Assembly (NCBI RefSeq): GCF_963678635.1
Contig: NC_087068.1
Location: forward strand, 5,353,079 to 5,417,078
DNA: 64,000 nucleotides
Origin: Symsagittifera roscoffensis
Taxonomy: Eukaryota; Xenacoelomorpha; Acoela; Convolutidae
Direction of reading: 5' to 3'
Part shown: positions 47,550 through 58,100 of the stretch, piece after piece
Layout of the letters: each line of letters starts with the position of its first letter
Position numbering within the stretch: the stretch's first letter is position 1
Notes under the pieces: model-generated
Databases searched by the model: none
Told to the model about the DNA's origin: nothing
Seen by the model: the letters and a program-made list of their open reading frames with translations, nothing else
Translations under genes and position numbers: made by a program

Positions 47550-49062
47550 AAACAATATTATCTGCTTTGCACTTCAATTAAAAAAATTGATATTTTATCG
47601 AATAGTTGAACCCTAGATTGTTGACCCTAGACGTTTTTTGTTGGATCTGGGTTGTTTTTTTTTCCAGCCAAGTGAACATGTAAACTTTTATATCTAAATC
47701 CATAAATCCTATTCATAATGCACGATGATAGTGCCTCCATATGTGAACACAGTAATATTTTTGGACTAGCAAAGCTGGATAGCATTAAAATGATATATGC
47801 AGGAAGTTATCCTTTCCTTTGATAATTTGATTAATTTGTTGATACCCGTCTGTAAACAATAGCCAGGAAAAGCAGCATGGATTAGCCTTGCCGGTCCCAA
47901 ATATTCAAATTGGATGCTAATTTTTTTGCTTTGGGGTACGATTCAGTTTCTAATTTTACCCCTTTGTTGTTCACCGGAACTTTCTCAATTACACGCCCTT
48001 TTGTTCGACCCTCTTTCAAAAAAGTACTATCTAACTCTCTTTGGTATATTTGAGCTTTTGAAAATGATTAATTTGTAATAGCGTTTTCAGTTCAAAAACA
48101 GTTTGCATACCTAATTTTTCCCTTTTCGACCATTTTTCTCTCTTTTTTAAATTTTCTGAATGAGGCGAATTTTATGAATTCATATATGCTAATAATTCAA
48201 TAGATGTCTTTTTGACGGCAGTAAGAACAAAACTAAGAGCTTCACGTGGAGTTTGCAATAAATTATTACGGCTGGTACTAATATTGCAAACTGGACTAAT
48301 AAATTATTATAAATTCAAATTCAGTTTTCCAATTTCATCAGCCGGGGTTAATCCCCGCGGGAGGGCAAAAGGGAGAGATAATTTGAACTACGGTCTTGCA
48401 AGCATTATTCTTAGTTTGATTGACTACTTATACCTCTAGCGGTTGGTTTTCTCTTTCTTTCTTTTTCTGAAGTATTTGTACCACGCAGCTACATCGCTCC
48501 TTGTAACGAGAGACTATTACACCCCAAGTTACGTTTTAATTGTGCTAAAAATGATACTTTAGGCTGAGCAGAGCGGTCATTCGGCCGAGGACACAACCCT
48601 CAATCCCAAACCCACCCGAAGGCTGCAAACTCATTTTTTCACTTTATTTCATTTTCGTCAGCAGTTGTTAATGTTTGACGTTATTTTTCGCATCATAAAA
48701 TTTATTAATCAAAATGGCTTAAATTATTAACTACGTTTTTCAAGCTCCAAGATGTGAACTTATCTAAGAGAAACCATCTCTTAAAAAATCCACCAATTCG
48801 AATAATAATTCATTTTTTTAAATGGTTATTTATAAGATAGGTATTTCTTTAGAACAGTCTGCTTAATAGACTAATTTTCAAACTACTCATACATAAAAAG
48901 TGCCCGGGGCTCTTTAGAAGACGCCAATCTCATTGATTACGATACCCCTACCTCGTGTAAAATCGAATTTTTCTTCCTCAGTCTACCTTACTATGCCATT
49001 AAAGAGGTAAATTGCCTCCTCAAACTGATAGTAAAACTGATACGTTTCAATTGATTTTTAAG
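47550..49062. other. AT-rich DNA before the next exon, no feature seen
   Basis: No exon or repeat pair recognised. The open frame near 48212-48439 contains a GC-richer patch (gccggggttaatccccgcgg) but no domain or splice support. Confidence 0.45.
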
Positions 49063-49735
49063 CGGCGGAAGTGTGAACAGAATTCACAGAATGAACAGTA
49101 AAAACGACAAGTTGCAACTGCCGACAAACGACTCGTGTCGACGTTACTCGTTGCCGACAAACGAGTTAATCGAGGAGTATAAACAGAAACGACAGAGTGA
49201 GCGGGACAAATCTGTCAACGCCAGATACCGATCAGGCTCCATCGGCGCTTCCATTTTCAACCTACTTCGGCCAGCTGAAAATGCAGGCACGAATCGAAGT
49301 CGTGAAGACATTCGTCGTAGCAGTTGTATAAACATGCGGAACGAAGCGATGTATAAGTCGCCCAATTTGCAGCTCCCAAAAAAGGTGCCGAATCATCGGC
49401 GTAGGAATTCGGCTGGCAACAGCGGCGCCGCTCTCCGGGACGACAAGGAGCGAAGGGGGTCCTCGTGTCAGTTGCTGTCGAGCTTGGTTGATGTTTGTAG
49501 TGGAGGCGGCGGCCGAGAGAAGCGGCGGGGAAGTCGTGGGGGTGGCGGATCTTTAGGGGGGTCACAACGGGGCTCAGTGGCGGCTGAATTGATGGAATCG
49601 CTGCTGATTAGAACTGGGAGCAGCTGTGGGGTTAAAGCGGACACAGAAGATGCTGCATCAGGAGGGGGGAAGTCGACTCCCTGGTTCCAGAGTCTCATCA
49701 TCTCCCAGCAGGACAGAGAAGAAAACAGAAGAAAG
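49063..49735 (+). CDS. internal host exon, Arg/Ser-rich, unknown function
   Basis: The exon is bounded by an acceptor (tttttaag|C, phase 2) and a strong donor (AGAAAG|GTGAGTGC, phase 0) and is open for 224 codons with clearly higher GC than its flanks. It encodes a hydrophilic protein with repeated basophilic-kinase-like sites: CRRYS, IRRSS, RRRNS, ERRGSS, KRRGS, SQRGS. A Gly-rich linker precedes a possibly ordered segment (SVAAELMESLL) and the end TPWFQSLIISQQDREENRRK looks helical. Its acceptor phase does not fit the donors at 26110 or 35642, so another upstream exon is needed. The donor points into the giant retroelement region, so the next exon lies beyond it. Confidence 0.75.
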
Positions 49736-50803
49736 GTGAGTGCTAACATAAATCTACAGTTCTTCAAGTACTCGACATTTATACCGAAAAAAAACATAAC
49801 CAACAAATTTCAAAAAACAAACGGGAACATTTTTGTTTGACTCTACGAGTGAATTACGGTCGTGTGTTTGCTACGTAAAATATACCTTCTGAGGTTTAAT
49901 AACTCCACCGGGCTTTTTTTCTTCCATGAGCATCAAGTATATGGTGTAAGGAGTGGCATTACTAAGTTAAGTTTGATTACCAAATATTATTTTCATGGCC
50001 CAATTAGTCCGCATGCCAACTTTTGAGGCAATCACAATATGTGAACAAAAATTTTACTCGTAATTGAGGAAGGGAAGATCCTTTCACTGTCTTATCAGAT
50101 CGAATACTTTCTTGGCAGACATCAGTTAAACTCACTTTTCCAAAGTAGGCAAAATGAGCTGGAGAAGCCGCTGCAATTGGTTAACAACGTTAAACAATAA
50201 CAAAATTAGGTATGTCTCTGATTGCGTCTCTTTTTGGTCCAATTACACATCATAGACTTTTGGCAGACTGACCTGAAATTTTTTTTACTAAAGGCGCCGG
50301 GGAGCTCGCGCCGATGAAAAACCCATCAAAGACACGTGTAAGTTTTTTTAACTAATAAGGTTTCTTGTAGCGTTAAAAGTTGCTGAGAAAATCATTTTGG
50401 TCGATCCAATAAAACTAGATGAAATGTTTGAAGCTTAGGATAAAATATTCGAAATAGGATAAAACTTTGTAATTTTCGAAATTGAAATGAACAATTCTGA
50501 ATCAGTTGTCGAGCAAAAATTAAAAAGAAAACTAGGTATAGGTTATTTACCAACTCTGTAACATTCGCCCAAATATCACACAGCGACGGAGCGTAGAAAA
50601 AGTACCTATTGACGACTGGCAGGCGTCAGTTACCTTAATTCTACTCGTTTTTCACCGTCTCGACCTTGCCAGTTGATTTTCTGGTCTGTTTAGGGCAAAG
50701 TAAAAAGTTACCATTTTTAGGCCATCAGTCAAACGACTTTTGATCAGCTTTCGTTTGCATGCGAACACAACCACATAGCTGAGTCTCGGATCCTCAGACT
50801 ACG
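49736..50803. other. intron start before the giant element
   Basis: It follows the donor at 49736. AT-rich, no further exon seen. The five bases before the element boundary are ctacg (50799-50803), the predicted target site. Confidence 0.5.
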
Positions 50804-50838
50804 TGATTGTCATTAAAAACACGGCTCGAACAACCTAT

Positions 50839-50844
50839 TTTATT
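50839..50844 (-). terminator. candidate poly(A) signal in LTR
   Basis: AATAAA on the minus strand (plus tttatt in cctattttattatg), about 35 bases before the LTR end. It would process the element's RNA. Confidence 0.4.
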
Positions 50845-51982
50845 ATGTTTTTGTGTGACAGTTTTATATTAAATCCATTGGAGATGGATTGACCCTTTCC
50901 TTTTTCTATCTACTCATGCTCTGAAATATTAAATAATAACGGTGTTAATTAAGATCTAGGACATTACAGCAGCTGTTATAGTCAGTTTTCACAGTCCCTT
51001 CACATATAACAGTCTCTGGGGGACCAAGCCTCCGCTCCCGTGATTTTCTTGAGATAACACTCTTATCTCCTATATTTCGCGTCCCGGGAGGGTTCCGTGG
51101 TATTTTTCTTCCCCCCAATGAAGCCTCCGTCTCCACAAATATCTGTCGCTAAGGTCCTTATCGTGTGTTCTTGCCACGATAAGAGGCTCCGTGTTTTTCT
51201 GTCTCTGATACAACTGTTCTTCACAATCTATATCGTGGTTCTGATTTTCGTCTTTTCTATTCAAAATGGCCGTCTTTTTTCTATTTCTCAGAAACGTTCT
51301 TCTTCCGATCGAAATTTTTAAAAATAAAAATTCTAGAACATTCTGACCCTCCGTCGCAACACTTTTCTGTTCATAAGGCCTTTAGTCACTTTTTTTTCTG
51401 TCGCGGGAAGGTTATGCTGTGTCATCCGGCAGAATGGCACATACTCCCCGGACAAGTCTCCATCAATGTCCCTATTGATCGCACAACACCGGGTTATCGT
51501 CAAGTAGGTATCCAGTTTTCTGTAACCAATCTTACAAATCGCATAAGAAAATGAAATTTATCTACTCCACCTCAACTCACTACGTGTTCACAAATGGCAT
51601 CGTACTACATCTCACTGCCTTTCAACATTTTCACAAAATTTGCACCATGAGGAGTGTCCTAGATAAAATTTCTTTTCTGACTACTTACGTCGTCTTGTTA
51701 TACAACTTCTTTTCGCTCTTTGTGATTAAAAAGTGGGACGTGGCACGGCCACGCACCCGTTAAAATTAACTTTACTTCACTCACCAAGTATAATCAGTCA
51801 TTTATGCGGTCCTTTCCATATTAAAACTAAGAAACTCTGTGGCTAGGAAAGTTATTGAGTTACCCACCCTTCTCGAGCGAGTTTACTCAAACTTACCATG
51901 TCGCCACACAGTGAATTTGTGTCTTACACAGGTTAAAAACTTCAGTCGGGAATAAATAGGTAAATATACTCACCTATGCTCC

Positions 51983-51989
51983 TTATATA
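51983..51989 (-). promoter_or_regulatory. candidate TATA box in LTR
   Basis: The minus strand reads gtatataagg about 165 bp inside the LTR. Transcription would begin about 25-30 bp further, near 51955. A donor-like GTGAGTAT follows within 15 bases. Confidence 0.45.
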
Positions 51990-52153
51990 CATACATAGAT
52001 AGTAGTAACTAAAATCAACAAAATCAACAATTTTAACAATTGCAACATTTTCAAAGTTTGGTCTGACCAAACTAAATCAAAACAAAAAGTTTAACAAGTT
52101 CAATAATCAAAACTTGGTTGATTTGTTCAAGTTTTTACACACAAAGACAATCA

Positions 52154-52185
52154 AGTTTTTTCTCCTTCTCTTCTCTCCTTCGGTC
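52154..52185 (-). promoter_or_regulatory. polypurine tract
   Basis: On the minus strand a nearly unbroken purine run containing gaaggagagaagagaaggag stands between the stop of the giant ORF and the LTR end. This is the standard position of the primer for plus-strand DNA synthesis. Confidence 0.8.
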
Positions 52186-52189
52186 ATCT

Positions 52190-55100
52190 TCATTCCATCA
52201 TTTCTCCATCCCGATGTTGAGCGTCACTGTCTTCCAGAACTTTCTCTAACATGTCCAGAGAGTTGCGGGCCGTGCCCCAACCCTCCTGTTCCAACAGCCT
52301 CGGTTTGCAACAAGGTAGCAAGTCCACATTCACCTTCTGCTCCCGGTTCCTGCAAAAGCTGTTGTGAAGACATAGGCTCACGTTTCGTTCTAGGTCAGCT
52401 CTTAAGACCTCTTTCTTCTCATCTTCAGTAACACAAGGCGTTCCAGCTACCCGCTTCACCGCTGTGGTGACCGCGTTTCTGTGCGTCAAGAATGCTCGTT
52501 TATAGGCTCCTGGTCCTATATCTAGCTGGAAAGATTGATAGGCTTCCGTATTCCTTGACATGTGACGCTTCGCGAGTTCATACATCCAAGATGTCATCAC
52601 TGCACGGAACCAAGGCATCAATCTTTGCCTTGACCATATTCTTTCAATGGCTTTAGGTATTCTCAGAACCTTGCAGGTGGTTCTGAAAAGATCCAATTCA
52701 CTACTCATTTTCACGTTGCTCAGCTGTTCAGGAGTCGGCACGGCCGTCTCCTGCTCACTGGTGTCTGCATTAGCCTCCAACCATCTCACTGCTAGCATGG
52801 CGCTAACCACCACGATTGACACTTGTTGATTCTGATCGGGCAACCCCGTGGAGTACAACTCCTCCACGTCCCAGACTAGGATCAGATTCCCGCGTTTAGG
52901 GTACCACAACGTCTGCGCCAAGCAGTGGCAAGGATACTCCCCATGGGTTCTCACTATGTTCCTTCGGGTCCGATACCCTGAGGCTCCCAATAACGGTTCC
53001 ACTTCCATCAGGATTCTATGTAAATCGTCTTTCTCTTCTATGGTGGGGAATTCAGTGGGTAACGCTCCACTCGCTTTCTGTTTCTGGAACTCACTCACGT
53101 TGCCTTCGTTCAGTCTCATGAACTCTTCACCCACAACGTCTTGCAACTCGCCTTCGGATCTCTTCGGGACTGCCCGAAAGATCTTTGCCAACAAGTCATA
53201 TGACCTCTCTGACATTCTGGCCAACCTCACGCACTTTGGCACAGAGAAAAGTTGGTCAACCAACACTTGTTGCGTCCTCGCATCCATCACCACCATGTGC
53301 GTAGGATACTTGCTATTACAATATGGCGCTGAGCTTGAACCCACCATATATTTTGAACCAGTAGGTCTGTGATAGGCTTCACTATCCTTCAGATTCATTT
53401 CATTCTCTAGGGCTTCTCGCCAGCCTCCAATCTTTTGTTCTGTCTGTAATGCTCCAGGGAATATTTCCACGCTGAGGGACGTCACTAGCTCATGGGCACG
53501 CTCCAAGCGCTCGAGCGACTCCATCGAACTCGTCATGCTGCAAAATCCCAAGGCTGTGATCAGGTTTACGTCCGTCACCCCATGGCAGTCTGCGACCAAC
53601 TCCATGGCACTCTTATCTGACATGCTCAATCTTCCGTACAATCGTGCCAGTTGTCGATGCTGCTCGCTTAGCGTAATCAGGCAGTGTCCCAGGTTACAAA
53701 CATGTCCTTCCATCCCACTGTGTTGAGCCAAGCATGTGCCTTGCTTCAACCAATTACTCGATGTACCTTCCTCGGACAGCTCCGTGGACGGGTTGCTCTT
53801 CTTCTTCGTCAATCTCATGGCCAGCAGGTGTTGTATCATGGCCAGATCATGTAGACTCGCATCATCATCCCGGTCTAACATGATATCCGCGGTCATGTCC
53901 CAGATTAAGCCTGCGTTAGGATGGGGACACCAGGAAGGTTTCATGAGTTCCCACATCACTACTAGACTGGTTTTCAAGGGACCGTCCCAAGAACCACAAT
54001 CAAAACTCACTTGCCCCTTTAGCTCGGGAATCGAGGGCTCGACTACTCGTTCTTCCAAAATAATTCCAAGCTTGGGTTGTTCCACCATCAACATTCCAAT
54101 TTCCTTAATCCGTTCAACCCAGAAGTTGAGCACTGTGACTTGCTCGTAGTCGAAGTATGCTTCCCTGGCTTCTTCGTTCACGAAGGGATTATACGCCATC
54201 CCTGGTATACCAGACACGTATTGGAACGACTTCAGTTTCCCTAGTGTTGCAAACTCTTTTTGTCCTCTGGCCGCTTCAATCAAGTCTCTGCTCACTCTCA
54301 ATTCTTTGTTGGAGTATCTTCTCACCTCTTCCAACTTGCGATAGCTTTCCATATCATTCGACTCCTTGCTTGGCACGGTCAATGGCATGTCCTGATATAG
54401 CTCTAGGAGTGCCCTAAGGAAGTTCCTTTCGCAATCAACTCCCTTTTGCCGAATGATCTTTATACATTCTCCCAACACAGGAGTGGGGATGCGATCCACC
54501 ACGAACCTGACAAAGCAAAGGGCATCCTTACGCTTAGCCCATGCTATCGCTGAATCGTCTTTCGAAATCAATGCTCGTAGAGCTTCCATTAACTCTAGCT
54601 CCTGTTCTCGTGATTTCGAGTCATTACTGGCTTCATACTCCGCCTTTTTGATGCCCATCAAGCACCAAGCCAGTCGTATTTGCAGATCAGTTCTCACGCA
54701 AGGATGAGCCAGGTATGCTGCCACAGTAGCAGGTGCATTCATCGTCTCATCGAAGTATTTCTGGAGGGCCGCCCTCCAAGAAATTTCTAGTAGTTTTTCC
54801 AATCCGATTTCGTTCGCTTCTGATGACATCACTGTGCCATACTCTCTTCGATTGAAGTTAGAGTTCTCCGTAAGCCCCTTCAAATATTCTTGCATGGCTC
54901 TCTTCTCGCTCCAAGCCATCAGGTGCCCTCTCGCGGAGTTCCTCGCTTTCAACATCTCCACATAACCCCCTGCCGGATCTCCCATATGGACCGATTCCGG
55001 CACAGTTATTCGACTGTACTCGACCACGTCGAGTTGTCCTTCCAGTTTCAACTTGGCCATGTTGATTCGCGAGGGCCTATAATCTTCAAGTTCTCCAGAT

Positions 55101-58100
55101 CCACATTGACTGATTACTTCCATTTCTAACTTAGTGTCTGCCAGGGTTCGCGCCGTCTTCTTCGACCTTGTGGCGGTTACGGTCAGACCTGCCAAGAGCA
55201 TAGGGGGTATCAGATTCTCTTTTTCTCCCCCTGTCAGTGTTGTACTATCTCCCTGCCCGCTCTCGCCTGAACGACCTGCGCTCGTTAAAGAGGTCACCAC
55301 TGCGTTGGCTCTTGACTTCACCACTCTCGGGTTCATGGCTCGACTTCCTGTCTTCCCTTTTAGTCGCTTCAGCCCTTTCCTGGCTCGTCTGACAGGTAAT
55401 TTCTTTGCAACATGCTGATCATCGGCACTGTCTTCTGTTACTGACTCGGTCAGAACATCCGACTCCATGGAGCTCACTATTTTTTCCAGGACCTCACGCA
55501 TGATGGGTTGGTTCAATCCCACCTTCATTATGGACTGCGTCCCATATCGCCTTATCACGTCCCAAGATTTCTCCATGAAGTTTACTCGGCTCCAGATTGC
55601 TCCTGTCTTGCCTTCCAACTCCATTTGATATCTTTCCCATTCTTCTTCTGGTAATGTGCTGATGAACGATATCTTCATTGACTCTTCGATTTTCCTCCTC
55701 CTTGGTGATTCATAAAGCAGTTTCTGCGGATCCCTGCTTTGGCACTCTCTAGCCTGGCTTATTGGGTCTATCGGAGATAGATCGGCCGACGCCTCTTTTG
55801 TAGGAGACATGAAGGACGATGGTGCCATTAGCAATAAACTCCCATCGACTTCCCCATCGTCGTCTTCACTGAACCGGTATTCTAGCAAGTCCCTTTCCAA
55901 CGCTCCTAGATCGGTCTCTCCCGGTTTCTCCGTCTTACTTCCGGTCCCATCATCGTTATCGTCCTGATCCATCAATTCATTGTCGTCCGCATCAGGTTTC
56001 GGCCTAGGTCCCGAGGGTCCTTGTCGCGCGTCTGTGCCCGAATCCGGCCGAGCCGGTACGGTCATGTCTCCTGCATGATAAAACAATTCATCATCGACCA
56101 GGAACTCTACCAACTCCTCGCCATGTGGGGCCAGGTCCTCTATCGTTATATATGAGCCACCTCTGCTCTCACTTGCCACCTCCAGCATCACCACTTTCGC
56201 TTCTCCTGACCACTTCAGTCTCGATAAGTCATCCGCTGAAGAATATACTTCGTTCCACGTTTCAGCCGAGACCTCTGGTCTCCTGGAGGGTAGTGCCTTG
56301 ATCTTTTTCCTGCTCCAGGCATCGGGGAATGAGAAGTCAAACGTATGCGCAGCGGCAGCGTTCCAGCTGATGAAGCGCGGCTCCATCCCTCCACTCCACT
56401 TCAGCATTCTCTTCTCCGCGTCACGAGCTGCTCCGATACGAGGGGCAATGATGGGAGATGTGACTCCCAACAACATCCTCCTTATCGGTGGATATCGATG
56501 GCATTGGTCCGGCAGCGGCCTGGACCCAGGAAGCCATAATTGTTGATTCTCTCTCGCATGGGCATAGGCTCCCGGCAATTGAGGTACTACCACAGCCTCT
56601 CCTGTATCTTTCACCACTGGTCTCAAATTCCAGAGTTTTGGGTTAAACTGGATGTGGGAAAGATCCTCACGGCCCATTCGGCATTTGAAGTGGTTGTTGA
56701 AGTCCATCAACACCCAACCTGGCTCTGCTATTCTTCCGAATAGCCTATCATCGCTAGCCAGCTTTCTCAGTTCACTCTGCTCTACCCAATTCAGCACGGA
56801 ACAATCCACTACTGAGACCAGGTTGACGTACAACACTGAATTCCTGTACGCTTTAACTTGCACATCCGGGAACGCAAAGGACATCACCGGTCCATACACC
56901 ACTGTGACGAATTCCCTCAGTCCGTGGACCAGAGCCAACGGATCAATCCGCATCATAACAGCTAAGTCTGTTAGTAAGGGCATGCCACAATACTGCTTAC
57001 ATTCGCTTGCGTTCGTCGCCACTTTGTCCTCTCCTGTGACGCTTCTGTTTTGTTGCAAGAGGTATTGAAGTAGGAGAGTCCTCCAGTCTTTCATCTTCTT
57101 GAGCGAGGCAGTTTCCAACTGTGCATTGAACTCACGACTGGGTCCCTGTAGTTGTTCAGGGTAACGCAATAGCACAAGAAAGTCTCCCAGTCGACCATAG
57201 GTCATGGCAATCAGAGTCAGGAGTCCATCCAATCTTAAATCGGCCAACGCTTGGGTAAAGAGGTTTGCCGGTCCTTTCACAAAGTTTTCATGACCAAATG
57301 TCACGTATAAGGCTAGCACCAGGCCAATCGACAACTTCCTGATGTCTTTGACGAAACTCGCGATCAGGTTCCTAGATGCCCTCGGATAGCACGTCGATAG
57401 GAAAGATGGCGTCCATCCCACTCCCATTCCACCCAAGATAGCATCTGATCGTTCGTACTGTGCCTTTGTGGCCAGCACGTCAGCTTGGAACTTATCCAGC
57501 GACATCGTGTTTACGTCTTGCATCAGTTTCAACATCTTGCCTCCAGCCAACTGCCGGGCATTAAGTAGATTCTTCAGATACACATGTATCTCTTTAATTA
57601 TTGCCGGCGCATGCTCAAACGCGTCCTCACCCAAGGTGCACAGCCTCGGTGACAGGTACAACCATATATTGTTGTGTGGCTTCGTACGCAAAGCCATTGC
57701 CATGAGGTCCTCCTCTGCTGACGTCATGTTCTTTCTGATCATCCTTCCCTGCTCATTCTCTGCCTGATCCATCTGTCTGAACCAGAGATCATCAGCCACC
57801 TGTTGTACTAATAGATGATCGTCACCTACCCCTGGTCTTAGCTTCAATAATCTTGCGAAGTTGGACAGCTCCAACCCCAGAACTTCATCTAGCACCAACC
57901 GAGTTGTGCTACAATCTCTGAGCCCCTGTATGGCATTCGAGATGTCAGCCCAAACGGCGGGAAGCTCAGATCGGGACGGATAGTAATTGTCCGGGTCCAC
58001 CACTCTGTTTGGGGCAGGAATTATCACGTTAAATATCCCCTCTGCTATCGTCGTGACCATTGTGTACACAAATTGAAGGGGTTCAGGCAACGCAGCGTAG

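Larger units (their letters stand above)
50804..52153 (-). repeat. 3' LTR of the giant element
   Basis: 1,350 bp between tgattgtc (50804-50811) and gacaatca (52146-52153), a perfect 8-bp inverted pair of the TG...CA type. The high-coordinate end directly abuts the polypurine tract, as expected for a 3' LTR of a minus-strand element. On the minus strand it holds a TATATAA box (51983-51989), giving a U3 of roughly 190 bp, and an AATAAA (50839-50844) about 35 bp from the distal end. The second LTR is outside the window, so the boundary is inferred from structure only. Confidence 0.7.

Noticed and set aside
48212-48439. Open frame with a GC-rich patch as an exon
   Set aside because: No splice-site support at the right phase and no recognisable protein features.
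50945-51510. Minus-strand ORFs of 60-70 codons inside the LTR
   Set aside because: Short, overlapping in different frames and without domains; better explained as LTR sequence of balanced composition.
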